A DNA stretch of 45,970 nucleotides, taken from positions 1-45,970 of the forward strand of contig JADNRX010000409.1 of the NCBI GenBank assembly GCA_015501595.1, written 5' to 3'. Positions 31,563 to 42,995 of this stretch are shown in pieces. The notes beneath the pieces were generated by a model, which saw only the letters and a list, made by a program, of their open reading frames with translations, was not told where the DNA came from and did no database searches. The first letter of the stretch is position 1; each line of letters opens with the position of its first letter. The DNA is from Hymenopellis radicata. Lineage: Eukaryota; Basidiomycota; Agaricomycetes; Agaricales; Physalacriaceae. The translations under genes were made by a program, and so were the position numbers.

Positions 31563-33260
31563 ATGCAGTTTTCGACCTTGACATGGGTGGCGTTGCTCTT
31601 CGCTCCCTTCGTAGCTGGCGCTGCTCTCCAAGCCCAAGCGGCCAACAGCTTGGAGAAACGCGCAACCGCGAGCGACAAGCTTGTGTTCAGTCACTTTATG
31701 GTACGCCCTCTCAGCTGCTCCTGCACGCCATCTCAGTCTGACATGACTCCGCCTCCGTAGATTGGGATAGTATCAGACCGCACCAGCGCTGCAGACTACG
31801 ACGCAGACATGCAACGAGCCAAGGCATACGGCATTGACGCTTTCGCTTTGAACATCGGTACCGATGACTACACCGACACTCAACTGGGATATGCATACGA
31901 CTCGGCGGCCAACAACGACATGAAAGTCTTCATCTCCTTCGACTTCAACTGGTACAGCTCATCGAGCAGTGCAGCCGCGGTGGGCCAAAAGGTCGCTTCC
32001 TACGGCTCGCGGACAGCGCAGCTCAAGATCGATGGGAAGGTCTTCGTGTCATCCTTCGCTGGAGACGGCTTGGATGTGGCCGCTGTTCGGTCCGCGTCAG
32101 GCATGGATCTATTCGTTGTTCCCAATTTCCATCCCGGCCAAGGCGACTTCTCCAACCTCGATGGTGGGTTCAACTGGATGGGCTGGCAGAGCGACGGAAA
32201 CAACAAGGCTCCTCAGAACGGCGTTACCCTCACCGTTGCGGCCGGCGACAATACTTACCGTTCGACTCTTGGGAGTAAGGCCTACATGGCTCGTGAGTCC
32301 CTTTTCGCCTTTATTGAATCGATGCTGAATACGAGGATCGCTGCCTATAGCCGCCTCGCCTTGGTTTTTCACTCACTTTGGAAGCGAAGTGGATTATAGC
32401 AAGAACTGGGTCTTCCCAGGTGACCTCTTGTGGTACGCCCGATGGCTCGAAATTCTGGCCACGCCACCGAACTATGTGGAGATCGTTACCTGGAACGATT
32501 ACGGAGAGTCGCACTATGTCGGTCCACTCTCCTCCAAACACTACGACGACGGTGGATCGAAATGGGTAAATGACATGTAAGCAGTACATTCGCAGTCGGC
32601 GCACTTTTTATTAATGATGTACTTGACAGGCCCCATAACGGTTGGCTTGACATGGCGAAGCCTTTCATCGCTGCATACAAAGCCGGCGAAAGCTCTGTCA
32701 ACTCTCGCATCACGTCCGACCAAATCGTCTACTGGTACCGGGCGTCTCCGCGCGATACTAACTGTGATGCTACCGACACCACCATGGGCGCCGCTAACAA
32801 CGCATCCGGAAATTATTTCAACGGACGTCCCAACGGCTGGCAGACCCTTGAGGACAGCGTCTTCGTCGTCCCTCTCCTCACATCAAGCGGAACCGTCACC
32901 GTCAACTCTGGCGGCATACAATACACTATCAACGCTCCCGCTGGTGCCTCCGCGTGGTCTGTTCCCATGGGCCTTGGCGCGCAGACCTTCACATTGAGCC
33001 GTAATGGCGCCACAGTGCTCAGCGATACGAGTCTGAAGCAGATCAAGGCGGAGTGCCCTTGTGGCCTGTACAACTTCAATTCGTACGTGGGGACCGTTCC
33101 GGCGGGTGCTTCGGATCCTCTGGGGTCAGATGGACTGTCGAGACTCACAACGGGGCTCAAGGTGGCATGCGATGCCGCGCCTTCTCTTCCAGCTACGCCA
33201 CCCGCGGCCGCTGCAGTTACCGCGACAGGTGTAGCAACGGCTGGACCGACTTCAGTTTAA
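31563..33260 (+). CDS. GH71 family secreted alpha-1,3-glucanase (mutanase)
   Basis: Exons 31563-31700, 31761-32292, 32351-32576 and 32630-33260 give 508 aa. The first ~20 residues form a signal peptide (MQFSTLTWVALLFAPFVAGA), followed by a Kex2-like site (NSLEKR). The GH71 body has VFSHFMIGIVSDRTSAADY, YGIDAFALNIG, VFISFDFNWYSS, GGFNWMGW and VEIVTWNDYGESHYVGP, the C-terminal acidic block of the catalytic barrel. A beta-rich domain follows, with a proline/alanine tail. It hydrolyses alpha-1,3-glucan of fungal walls and probably serves wall remodelling or mycoparasitism. The stop lies 63 bases from a hAT insertion, so its 3' UTR or terminator may be affected. Confidence 0.93.
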
Positions 33261-33323
33261 GTTCGTTCGTTAAATTATTTATTAAAGTTATAGTGTTGTT
33301 TTCTATACCCCTAGTTTTATGGA

Positions 33324-33331
33324 CCTTAAAT
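33324..33331. repeat. hAT target site duplication, left copy
   Basis: CCTTAAAT directly before the left inverted repeat; identical to 37455-37462. Confidence 0.95.
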
Positions 33332-33343
33332 TAGTGCTGCCGC
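33332..33343. repeat. hAT left terminal inverted repeat
   Basis: TAGTGCTGCCGC, complementary to 37443-37454. Confidence 0.92.
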
Positions 33344-33579
33344 GAGTCGAGTCGAGGCGAGCTCAAGTTCGATGACCCTGGCAAGCTTGGTTGGTCGAGG
33401 CGAGTCAAGTTCCGAGTTGGGAGCGAGCGACCTCGAGTTCGTTGACCAAAACGGGAACTCGGCTGTGCGGCATCTGAGCAGGCTGCCAGGCTGAAATGTA
33501 GTTGTAGAATAGATGTATTATCACCGTACTGAGAAGTATATACAGTATTAAAATGTATTATAACTAGAAATAGTGTAAT

Positions 33580-36500
33580 CTATGATGCCAATGGTGCTTC
33601 CCGAAGCATATCCATTAGTTCAGTAATCTTTCCGTGTGCTATAAGATATTCTATGGTTTCGGGTGGTATGTCAACAACTGAGAGCTCCTCCTCTGTACAT
33701 ACCAGATCTCCGAAGTATGCGAGACGATCATGCCGGTATATATACTTCAGAATCTGAAGAACCTCCATCATCAAAGGCGACATTGATGTGCGACGGAGTG
33801 TGTCCGTTTCCTTGCTCGAGGAGAAGACACGCTCACAAGGAACAGCAGAGGCCTGTGCTGGTAGGACATCCATTGCGATCCGAAAGAGTAGCGGAAACAA
33901 CGTCTGATTTTCCTATGAGCAGGTGAGTGAGCGCGCGAAAAAGCGGAAAGCAGTACGTACATCCCAGTGGCGAAGAATATCAAAGTTGTTCAGCTCTACT
34001 GTGGCCTTGACTGTGAGCTCCTCGACCACCTCTGGAGGGAGTTGGACTTCATCTGGCCGCAGTTCCGGATTGTTAGCGATAGCCTCTGCCAGAGCAGCAG
34101 CAATGGCATCGTCCGCGCTACCCAAGCGGCCCGCGGCTTCGTACTTGCTCAGCTCGATCTCTACTGCCCTCTCATTTCGACGCTCTTGCTCTTCCGCAGT
34201 CAAGATACTAGCTGGGGTCGAGGAGCCTGCCAAAGCAGGTAACGATGCCCCGCGTGAAGGTGTTCCCATCTGCATGAAGCCTGCAAGACCAGATCTTTGG
34301 GCATGTGATGCTGAAAGACCCGGAGCCAGAGATGAAGCGATGGAGGGAACGGTAACATTACAGCGAACTGGAGTTGATGTTGATGGAATAGCCGGAGAGG
34401 ACTTCGCACGTTGGAAGGCAAGCATCTACACGTTGTATAGTAAGCGTGATTTCTCGAATGATGAATCGACTCACTGCATCACGGACGTACTTGCGCGCCG
34501 CTACTTGATCCTGCTCCGACCAGTTCTCCTCGAGCCACTTCATCTTCATCGTCGGATTGAGGACTATAACGCGATGAGAATTACATATACTGCGAGTGTG
34601 CTGACTTACCAATGGCAAGGTTATATATCTGAGTTTTCCGTGAATAACCCGAGTACTCTTCAAGCTTTTGGATTGACGCGTCAATCGCATGCCGGAGTTT
34701 TGGCAGATCGAACTGGAGAGCACGAAGCTTCTTGATGAGCTGCTCGTACAGAGGAATAACAAGGGAGAGAGTCGGAGTTTGTTCTGCAGATATGAGTTCT
34801 TGTACGGCATGCGGAAACGAGAGGAAGATCCGTATGTCGCTGAGAACATTGATCTCGACGTCGGTGAGTGCGAGATCACCAAGATCCCTGTCATGCTTCC
34901 TGAGAAACTCTTTCACAGGCTAGAAGAGTTTTGGTCAGATAGATAGGCAAACGAAAATATTAAACCGCATACCAGATACAATGTTAACGCGCGATCAATC
35001 ATCAGAAACGTTGATGACCAGCGAGTGTCGACATCCTTGAGAAGCTGGTGTAACGGAAGTGGTAGCTCTCCCCAAGACTCGGAAGCATTACCCTCGACAA
35101 TGATAGCACGCAGTTCTTTACGTCGCCCATCCGAGGCCCGACACGCTTGAACAAGGCGGCGGACACGAGCGACGGCATCATTCTTGAGCGCCATTGCGTA
35201 TTCGGGGTCTTCGCAAAGCTCGACAGACTCAGTGAGAGCCTCGTCATACTCTGCTGAAGTGAGATCAGGATCGTCCCACGGAAGAAAGGTGCAGTGTTTG
35301 AGGCCGTGTTTGACAGCAATATTCACGACGTGCGGGAAGCAACTGAGGACAAGAAACATTAAGCACGGCAACTATAGATTGGAGAATTCAAGCTTACCGA
35401 ACACGATTACCCTCAACGTTAAATGGAATCTTAAGCTTGCCAAGCTCACGAGCCATTCCTTCCATGTTCGTGTTGTTGTTGCTCGCGTTATCCAACGTTA
35501 TCATGCCAATCTGATGGTAGAAGTTAGTAATAAGCATGAAGCAAGTCTCTCGACACAACTGACCTTGTTCAAACAGCCGATCTCTTCGATGACTTCAAGG
35601 AAAATCTTTGCAATGTTTTCACCGGTGTGGCTGTCATCTAGGGCACGAAACGCGACGAGATCTGATCGTAGGACAAGTTTTCCGGAGGGTAATCGCAAGA
35701 TATAGTGTGCAGTGATGGCCATGTACGACTGTAACGAGATGGCAGACCAGATATCGGATGTAAATGAGACACGGCCAACAGAGTTCTTGATGCGCTCGAG
35801 CATGGCAGCATACTCCGTTTCAAAAGCGGCAAAGATCATGTCGGTGAGCTTCGTTCGATGGGGAAGCTCTTTGTCGGTAATATTGTCCTGGCCAACATAT
35901 AGCAACAGGTCGCGAAGCTCGGGAGTGTCTACAACACGGATGGACTAGTACGGCACGAGTCAGCAAATGAAAGGACTAAGCATTGACTTGACAAACCTGA
36001 TCGTCAACGGCGAGCCACTTGATGAGTCGAGCATAGAAGCCGGCAAGCGTGAAGGGCTCCTGGGGCTCGGATTCAGATAGTTCGTTAGAGAGCCCAGGTC
36101 CTTGTGCAAGAATAGTCTGATAGCCTTTGAGTTTAAGTGACCAAACCGTCTGCCGCCATAATGTGTCGTGACATTTGGTCAAGTGCTTCTGAATCGTCTT
36201 GTTTTGACCATCGGTGTTCTTCCATGTCGTCCACTTGTCACTGGAGACGCAATTTAGCCACAGAAAGAAGGCAAGCAGAGATAACGTACGTGCATAATCT
36301 GCATCCAAGATGCGTGTGAGTCTTCTTCGACGGCCGTTCCTTTGACATGTCCTCGGCCTCAGGCAGAGAGTCTGGCTTATCTTCCGAGGTCAGGCCGCGA
36401 ACGAAATACCAAATATGAGATGCGGAGTCCGAGCGCTCTGACTGTGGCTTGGATTTACGGACTATTGAGTCAAAACGCGATTGCGATGAGAATGTTCGAG

Positions 36501-37044
36501 GGATGGAGTTCTCGCCCGAAGGCACTGGACCAAAGCCACCAGCAGAAGCACCTGCAGCAGTGGTGGGCTGAGTGCCGGTCCGCGATGTGGAGGCATTCAC
36601 TCGGCGGCGACGCGTGGGTGGGGGATTGGCAGAAGCCGTCGAATTATCGGTGCGTGTACGAGTGCGACGAGTACCAGCAGTATTAGAGGTATCGCGGAGT
36701 GGTTGGTTGGATGGATTGGACTGAGATGGGAAGGCAATTGTCGATGTACCAGGGACAGGCGGTCCGTACCCAGCAGGTTGTCGTGAATGGTTCTGGTACG
36801 CCGGCTGCTGGTACTGCTGAGGTGGCTGTTGGTACTGCTGGGGTGGCTGTTGGTACTGCTGGGGTGGCTGCTGGGGTGGTGGCTGATAGTGCTGCTGGTA
36901 GTACTGATACTGCATGTACTGGAGGTGCTGGTCTTGTTGATAACGGTCGTACTGGTCCCAGGACTCGAAAGGATGAGGAGGGAGTTGAGGACGACAACGA
37001 CAAGCATCCTGTGGATGCCCGCAGCCAGCGCAGACATCTGACAT
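33580..37044 (-). CDS. hAT transposase, 1019 aa, apparently intact
   Basis: Nine exons: 37044-36290, 36240-35997, 35944-35564, 35510-35398, 35342-34973, 34919-34610, 34563-34475, 34425-33961 and 33912-33580. All eight introns are GT-AG, 46-55 nt, and phases agree over 3060 nt. The N-terminus has a Cys cluster (CAGCGHPQDACRC), then a Gln/Pro/Tyr-rich tract. A BED-type zinc finger follows (GCRLC, then KHLTKCH). The catalytic region includes FTSDIWSAISLQSYMAITAHY and GMITLDNASNNNTNM, and then CFPHVVNIAVKHGL and DVDTRWSSTFLMIDRA, all typical of hAT. The C-terminal dimerisation domain is PAQASAVPCERVFSSSKET through LQILKYIY. A TATATATA box lies about 140 bases upstream (37180-37188). Confidence 0.93.
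36810..36872. repeat. 21-bp coding tandem repeat in the transposase
   Basis: Three 21-bp copies (36810-36830, 36831-36851, 36852-36872) differ by one or two bases. On the coding strand they encode a QQPPQQY-type heptad inside the Gln/Pro-rich N-terminal region. Confidence 0.85.
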
Positions 37045-37442
37045 AGAGACTAGCCCTAAGAAGGCCACAATTCAGTTGGAAGACGCGCCGACGCCGCTAT
37101 TTAACTGATCGCGTCGCGTCGCGCCGTCACGAGTTCCCGACACCAACAATCGGTTGCTAAGCACAGCCACACCGTGCCAATATATATAGGCGGTGGACAC
37201 CACCCGCCTTTCCCCTCATCGTGTCACACAGCAGAGGGAATGAGTGAAAAGAGTCGATTGAGTTACGAGTACATGACGGTAAGACGATGATTGCTATCTA
37301 AACTCCGCCATCACCTGCCTTGTCCCATTATGGAACCGAGGCGAGGTAAGTTTGCGAGTCCATCAGGAACTCGCTGCCTTGCCTTCCTTTTCTGTAAACG
37401 AGCGAGTCGAGTCGAGTTCAGGGTTCAAGTTGCCTCGAACTT

Positions 37443-37454
37443 GCGGCAGCACTA
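37443..37454. repeat. hAT right terminal inverted repeat
   Basis: GCGGCAGCACTA, complementary to 33332-33343. Confidence 0.92.
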
Positions 37455-37462
37455 CCTTAAAT
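37455..37462. repeat. hAT target site duplication, right copy
   Basis: CCTTAAAT directly after the right inverted repeat; identical to 33324-33331. Confidence 0.95.
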
Positions 37463-38185
37463 CAAGCCAGTGGAGACCTAAGTCGGATCGGGACTTAGGC
37501 CACGGATCGTTACGGGCCGGTCTATTGTATCCGTGATGTGGCTGTGTGTAGTATAGTAGTGAAGCCACGCGCCTGCCGCGCTTTATCGTGTTCATCGCCG
37601 TTGACGACGAGCTCAGCACCTCTGAAGCACTTTATTCTATTCTTACTTGTTCAAAGTTCGACTCAAGCGAGCCCCATCTTAGACACGCGCGCGCAGCGCG
37701 CCAGCCTATGCCACCACCATCATCCTCTACCGTGGCGTTCTTCCTGACACGGGACACTCTGCAACCGACACCCCTTCGACCTGAGGCTAACACACAGCAA
37801 TGATCCCGACGCAGAACAATGTGTCTGGCGACCAAAGTCATCCTGGACGCCGTCTTGAACTCGATGCGGGTATGTTGTTGCCTCTCAACTTATTCTAGTT
37901 CAATTAACGAGCAGAATATGAATATTTGTACTTGTAAATTGAATGTCATACAATAAAAAATACGGGCGCATGCTCGTATGCCTCCGTCCCGAACAGTACT
38001 CGCTACGCGCTTGTCTGGAGATTTGAAAGAAAATAGTAAGCATTCATCAAGAGACGGGTCAAGAAAAGACATACCAATTTAAAGACTCTCCACCTCTCCC
38101 GCCAGAGAAAATGTCGACTTCTCGTCGGCGCGCTGGCGGATGATATCGGTGGGTGCGATGAGGTCAGGGTGGCGGCCGCGACGAC
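37463..38185. other. Intergenic, no gene recognised
   Basis: About 720 bases to the right of the hAT insertion. Only short frames; no domain or RNA gene seen. Confidence 0.4.
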
Positions 38186-38189
38186 GGCG

Positions 38190-38580
38190 TTGGGAGGCCC
38201 GAGGGCGGAAAGCGCTGTGGTACTGCCCTCTGTTAGTCTCAGAGAGGGTAGTACGCAAAGAACGAAGCAAAAAAGCCCACCAACGGGCTAGAACCAGTCG
38301 TTTTGAGGAGGGTGAGGTAAGCGTGAGAGAGAGCGCGGGTGACGGCGGCGGCGAGGGCGGGAGCGGCGGAATCTCTGTGGGGCTGCCCTCTCTGCGTCTC
38401 AGAGAGGGAAACCGTCCAAGAATGATGCGAATCCGCCCAGAAATGGGCGAGATTGAATCGTTTTGAGGTTGGGGAGGTTGGGGTGGCCGTGCGCGACGGC
38501 GGCGCCGGCAGCGCGAGGGCGGAAAGCGCTGTGGGGATGCCCTCTCTGCATCTCAGAGAGGGCAGCAGTCTAAACAAGTA
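38190..38580. repeat. Tandem repeat of 154-160 bp with a conserved hairpin
   Basis: Three units share a GGCGGAAAGCGCTGTGG-type lead and a stem-loop. The hairpins are at 38226-38248 (stem CCCTCT/AGAGGG), 38386-38408 and 38540-38562 (stem CCCTCTCTG/CAGAGAGGG). Spacing is 160 and 154 bases. A TCGTTTTGAGG block also recurs (about 38300 and 38458). The minus strand is open across two units and reads related peptides (for example LSETQRGQPH and LSETNRGQYH). A stretch just upstream on that strand (38808 to about 38570, with YLDDDNANAVCRSIEELE) looks protein-like, so a gene with repeated 3' segments is possible but unproven. Confidence 0.65.
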
Positions 38581-39216
38581 GGAAATCCGTGGAGAAATGA
38601 AGTGTTTCTGCTTAAAGTCCGGCGCTTCAAGCTCCTCGATGCTCCTGCAGACAGCGTTGGCATTATCGTCATCCAGGTAACTAACGACTGATTGTGGTAG
38701 CGCGCCGTTGTCGTGTTGAACGAGTCCTGAAGACGAGGGGAAGGAAAGAACAGGTGATGGACGCGGATGGGAAAAGAGATGCCGACGGGTTGCCAGCGCC
38801 GAGTGCAAGAATCTAATCTAAAAGATTAGAATCTTGAAAACCATTGGCTGGGGCGCAACTCCAAAACGGAGCGTTAACTTCTCCGGATGGACATAGGCTT
38901 GAAAAGCCTTGCGCCAGCCAAACGAGCACTTGAAAACGACTTCGGATCGATCGGTCAAAAAATCGATTTCTCGTGCACCGTCTCGATTCACTGTAAAAGC
39001 TCTTGTAGGTAAAGTCTAATAAGCTCTCTAATTCTCTCTCTCTTTTCTCTTTTCCCTCTCTTTTTCCAACTTGAAAAAACTTGAAAAACACTCCCTCTCC
39101 ACAGACATAGGTCATAGGCCAGTTTTATGTGGAGAAGAAGAAGAATTTTGTTACCTGCAGATTACTGAGCACTGCTGAATGAAATCAGGTGTAACGTTCA
39201 TCGAAAGAATTTTATG
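38581..39216. other. Intergenic, includes a pyrimidine-rich stretch
   Basis: About 640 bases downstream of the K+ channel gene. A pyrimidine-rich tract lies at about 39025-39067. No supported gene apart from the possible minus-strand exon noted with the tandem repeat. Confidence 0.4.
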
Positions 39217-40989
39217 TCAACTTGGAGTAGGATCGCTAGAAGAATAAAGCTCTTGCTCCAATAACTGCTCAAGCTCCTGGCATAACCTCGTCACCAACCA
39301 ATTCGCCTCGTTCATGTCACTGAAGAGCGGCCCATCGTCGGCTAGCCATACCCTATCCATCGCGCCATCCTCGCATAAGGACATTAGCGCCTGCCATTCG
39401 TCCCACCCGTACCGCTTCGGTGGGGCGTCATTCATATCACCCATAACTCTGTTGATTGCGCGCGTCAATTGAAGCGCGCGATGCGTCTTCTCGAAGATCT
39501 CGTCAAACGGCATTTCATCGTCGGTCGGCGCCTCCATCTTCTCTGGCAAGACCGTGTATCTGGACACCCAAATTGTCCCGTGTTTCACCCATTCGACCAA
39601 CGTATCCCCGAGATTCGAGACCAGGATGGTCATAGTTGGTACGGCGATTAACGTCCATATCACGAAGAACGGCTTCCCGGAATTGGAATCGGGACAAAAG
39701 TCGCCGTATCCTATCGTGAGGAGGGTGGTATAAGAGAAGTAGAGCGACTCAAAGTATGTCCATCCCTGCCGCTTTTCTGCAAACCAGAAACCGAGAGCAC
39801 CCATGGTCCAGATGATAAGGAAGGAAGAGAAAGATATCGCGAGAGCGGAATAGCGCCTCCCAACGCTTGCGCGCCTTTCAACCTTTCGCATGATATCGAA
39901 TTCTTCCCTCGTGCCGGAAGACATGCTGTCCGTCCTCCCCCACCGCTGCCGCTCCTTTACCAATCTGGCCTTCTCCATCCTAATAACAGCTCTTTCCAAC
40001 ACCAAATCTCGCACGCTCCCGACAACTAGACCGATCATCGTGATACCGCCAACGGCAAAGGGGATCAGGAGTGCCCTGCCCAATGATGTTTCGAGCGGAA
40101 AATCTGAACCCAGACCGATTGTCAGGAGTGTATAGTCGGCCCAGTACAACGCATCAAGGTACTCCCAACCCTCAACGGTAGAAAATACGCCAGCACCAGA
40201 GGCAAGGTAAAATGTGTAGGCGATGGTCTGGAGCATCAAGGTACGTTGAGGGATAGTTAGCGTGGAGAAGGTTGGCGGGTATGCGCGAAAATAGTACGCG
40301 CCAAGTGCGTTACAGAGGAGCATGGTGGATATGATGAGGTAGAGGATACAAGATATCATCCCATAATAATACGATTGAGAAAATGCATGTGTCGTTCTTG
40401 GCTGTATTATGAGGATGGGAGTAAGACATATCGGGACGAGGAGCAGAATCGCGGAGAGGTACCACAGGATGACGGTGAGTGGCGCCGCGATACGATAAGG
40501 GACGCGCTTCGCAAAATTGAGGAGCAAGAAGGCGTTCGCGATCACGGCCGAGGCAAGGGATAGCCCGTTCAAGGCAAGTAGCCTAAGAAACGCTCAGAGT
40601 CATGCCTTTTCAAGTTAGCAAAGGTCAACGGACCATGATGGATCGGGAATTTCAACTTCGCCCTCGGTTTCTGTGGCACCTGGAGGAATGTAGACCCTCC
40701 AGTCCTGCACCAAGGCACAGACACTCAATAAGTTTGCAAGAGGGCCAAATGTGCCAGCTATCATTGGAAAACCAAAGGAGAAAAACCACCATCGTCTAAT
40801 GAATAAGTCGTCGGTCAACTGATGATAGAAGAAGCTGGGTGCAAGGTGTAACCTTTGTAAGAAAATGGGAAGGCTAGCACGATCGATGTCATTGGACTTG
40901 CGCTTTTCGGTCGGTGAGTCGCGTCCAGCACGAGTAGCCATTTTAGTTTCTGTGCTGCTGATAGGCTCTTCCAGTCCTAGGTTGTTCAT
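39217..40989 (-). CDS. TOK1: TOK1-like two-pore outward-rectifying potassium channel
   Basis: Two exons, 40989-40634 and 40582-39217, with a 51-nt intron, give 573 aa. The fungal TOK layout is visible: a cytosolic N-terminus, several hydrophobic helices, then two pore loops. The first pore is YWADYTLLTIGLGSDFP, the second YFSYTTLLTIGYGDFCP; both keep the K+ filter TIG(L/Y)G. Between them is a long basic linker (RMEKARLVKERQRWGR). The C-terminal part is cytosolic and acidic. It should sit in the plasma membrane and pass outward K+ current. This is the least intron-rich large gene in the window. Confidence 0.93.
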
Positions 40990-42150
40990 GTTGCAGTTGC
41001 GCTGTCCATGGGGTAAGACAGAGTTGCTATTGAGTATGTTGAATAGATCAGGGTCAGCTGACGTAAGTATCCTCGCGTGATCGTACCCACAAGTCTTGAT
41101 GCAAGCTCACTGCTCAGCTTGCTCTTGTAAGTCGGTAGATCTACTGGCTCAGTGCCTTGAGCTGATAATTAAGACTAAGGGCAGAAAGGGAACGGAACAG
41201 CGCAACATGAAGAAACACAGACGAGGGACTAACTAAGAAGCTAATCGACTGCTCTGCACACCTCGGAGATACCGAACCGCGTTAACCCGTTCATTCAGAG
41301 GCTTACTTCGGTCAATCTATAACAGAACCAGAGCAAAACTGAGATGTTCCTACGTGTAAAGCGCCACACCAAGAAGTTTTTTCGCCTCGGAAATTCAACA
41401 TTCAATCATACTGCGAAAGCGGTGATTGATATTGGACGTTACTAAGGATTGTCAACATCTACAGCAGGATTTTGGTTGATAAGTTCGACAGACCGCGATC
41501 TCGAGTCCGCATTTGCGTTCCCTACATCTATCGCCGTGTCAATGGTTCATGGATCTACAGATCTCAGAGGCCCTCCCGATCCCTCTGTAGATGTTGATAC
41601 CGGAATTAACGGCGACAACGGTCTTGCAACAAAATACCTCGCGGACGCACCTTCTATAATATCCTCCCTTATTCATGTATTGCGCGAATGCTTACGGTTT
41701 TGAGCAGTTGCAGGTAATGGTTTTTGATGAGCGTTCAGAAGTAAACGATGTATGGCGCACAAGCAGAAGGCATGATTATACAACCATTGGGGCGAGGGCA
41801 TGATTTTCAAACCCTAGGTTAGCATTGATGACTATTGAAGCTGAAGGAGCAGAAATCAAGGCTCTGTGCTGCAAAGTAACGCGTAACATTGAGTACGACG
41901 CAATAAAAAGAATGCCTTGGAACGCGTGAATGCATATGGTGTTGCCCGATGCATAGGGCCGGAACGTCGAAGACGAATACTCAGGTTTTAAGTATACGAA
42001 CGCGGATGGGCGGAGCAAGCAAGAGTCAGGACAGACGCGAATGAACAAGTATCTTGTCCAGTAAGTCAAGTAGGAAAAGAAGCCAAGGAGAAAGAATAAA
42101 CACCTGTCACGTTTCTGAATCAAGAAAACGAGAATCACCTTGCCCATCAT
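40990..42150. other. Intergenic, no gene recognised
   Basis: 1.16 kb between the divergent TOK1-like gene and DUF6699-like copy B. A plus-strand frame of 84 codons (41449-41703) lacks any domain or splice support. The last 130 bases resemble the region upstream of copy A. Confidence 0.4.
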
Positions 42151-42186
42151 CCTAGGGTTAGGTGTTGGCACATCCTTGTATATATA
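42151..42186 (+). promoter_or_regulatory. Promoter of DUF6699-like copy B: TTAGGG-like element plus TATA box
   Basis: CCTAGGGTTAGG starts at 42151 and TATATATA at 42179, the same 28-base spacing as copy A (8031 and 8059). Flanking bases are also conserved (CATCATCC before, GTGTT and CATCCT after). Confidence 0.6.
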
Positions 42187-42283
42187 CCTAGATGTCGTGC
42201 TTCAACGTTCTTTCCCTCCTTTCCACTAACCACCACCATCTCCTCTGCCACGCATCCAGCGACATATCGCACAGCCAGCGAAT

Positions 42284-42995
42284 ATGGGCTCCGCGTAAGT
42301 TCCAAGGCGGTCGAAACAGCTAAAGCAGATTGCTGACGGCGCACAGAATGCACACAACCATCTCAGAAGTAATGACAACGAATTCGGCGACGTCAATGAC
42401 ATGGATATCACAGCCCACATCGCAGTCAACGTCGGCGACGGACAAGTTCGGACAGGATACGAAGACAGTGAGCATTATGCTCCTTGGCACGGACCCCGAT
42501 CGAGAGCCAGCCGTTGTGAATGATAGTGAGCCATGCCTCGTGCTCGCGAGGCCACCGCCGACTCCTCGCCGAAGATGCATCCCGCTCCCGTCTCAGGCGT
42601 CATCATCTGAGAAGCCTGCAATCCTGCATCCAGTCCTCCAACACCCGCCAGCGATCATAGACCTCGCGCTGCCATGGACAGACGTCCTCCAGATTGCGGC
42701 AGCATCTCCATTATTATGGGCGTGGAACAACCTCGCGACCAGTCCACCTCTCCCATCACTGGCGATAATCGTGAAATCGACTTCACACCCAATTGTAGTC
42801 TTTCCGTCACTGGGACGCGCATATGTCACGGTCGGCGACATTCTACAACGTGTCTGGGAGAGATTGCGCATAGAAGGAGCCATCCATATTCCAATACGGT
42901 TTCTGGGTTTCTCAGAAGTAGGATGTGATGCGGAATGCTGGATATTGGAGATAGCACGAAGGAGATCTATCAGCGTCGGGAAACGTCCGCGGTGA
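42284..42995 (+). CDS. DUF6699-like protein, copy B
   Basis: Exons 42284-42294 and 42347-42995 with a 52-nt intron give 219 aa. It is a clear paralogue of the protein at 8157-8848: shared blocks include GQD-KT-SIML, CIPLPSQ, ILHP-LQHPP, AAASPLLWAWNN, PPLPS and PIVVFPSLGRAY-TVGDI. The DUF6699-like domain again fills the C-terminal half. Conservation is highest there, while the N-terminal half has drifted, as expected if the domain is under selection. Function is unknown. Confidence 0.72.

Larger units (their letters stand above)
33332..37454 (-). mobile_element. Complete hAT-superfamily DNA transposon
   Basis: The 4123-bp element has 12-bp perfect terminal inverted repeats (TAGTGCTGCCGC; similarity continues as RAGTYCGAG-like sequence), flanked by an exact 8-bp target duplication CCTTAAAT at 33324-33331 and 37455-37462. 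An 8-bp duplication is diagnostic for hAT. Subterminal regions at both ends carry repeated CGAGTCGAG/GAGGCGAG motifs, as expected for transposase binding sites. Inside is one minus-strand transposase gene with an apparently intact frame, so the copy looks recent and possibly autonomous. Confidence 0.95.

Noticed and set aside
33923..34735. 270-codon plus-strand frame
   Set aside because: Antisense to the hAT transposase exons, whose spliced frame has conserved domains.
36699..37046. Gly/Val/Ala-rich plus-strand frames
   Set aside because: Antisense of the Gln/Pro-rich 21-bp repeat in the transposase.
41449..41703. 84-codon plus-strand frame
   Set aside because: No domain, homologous block or intron support; could not be separated from chance.
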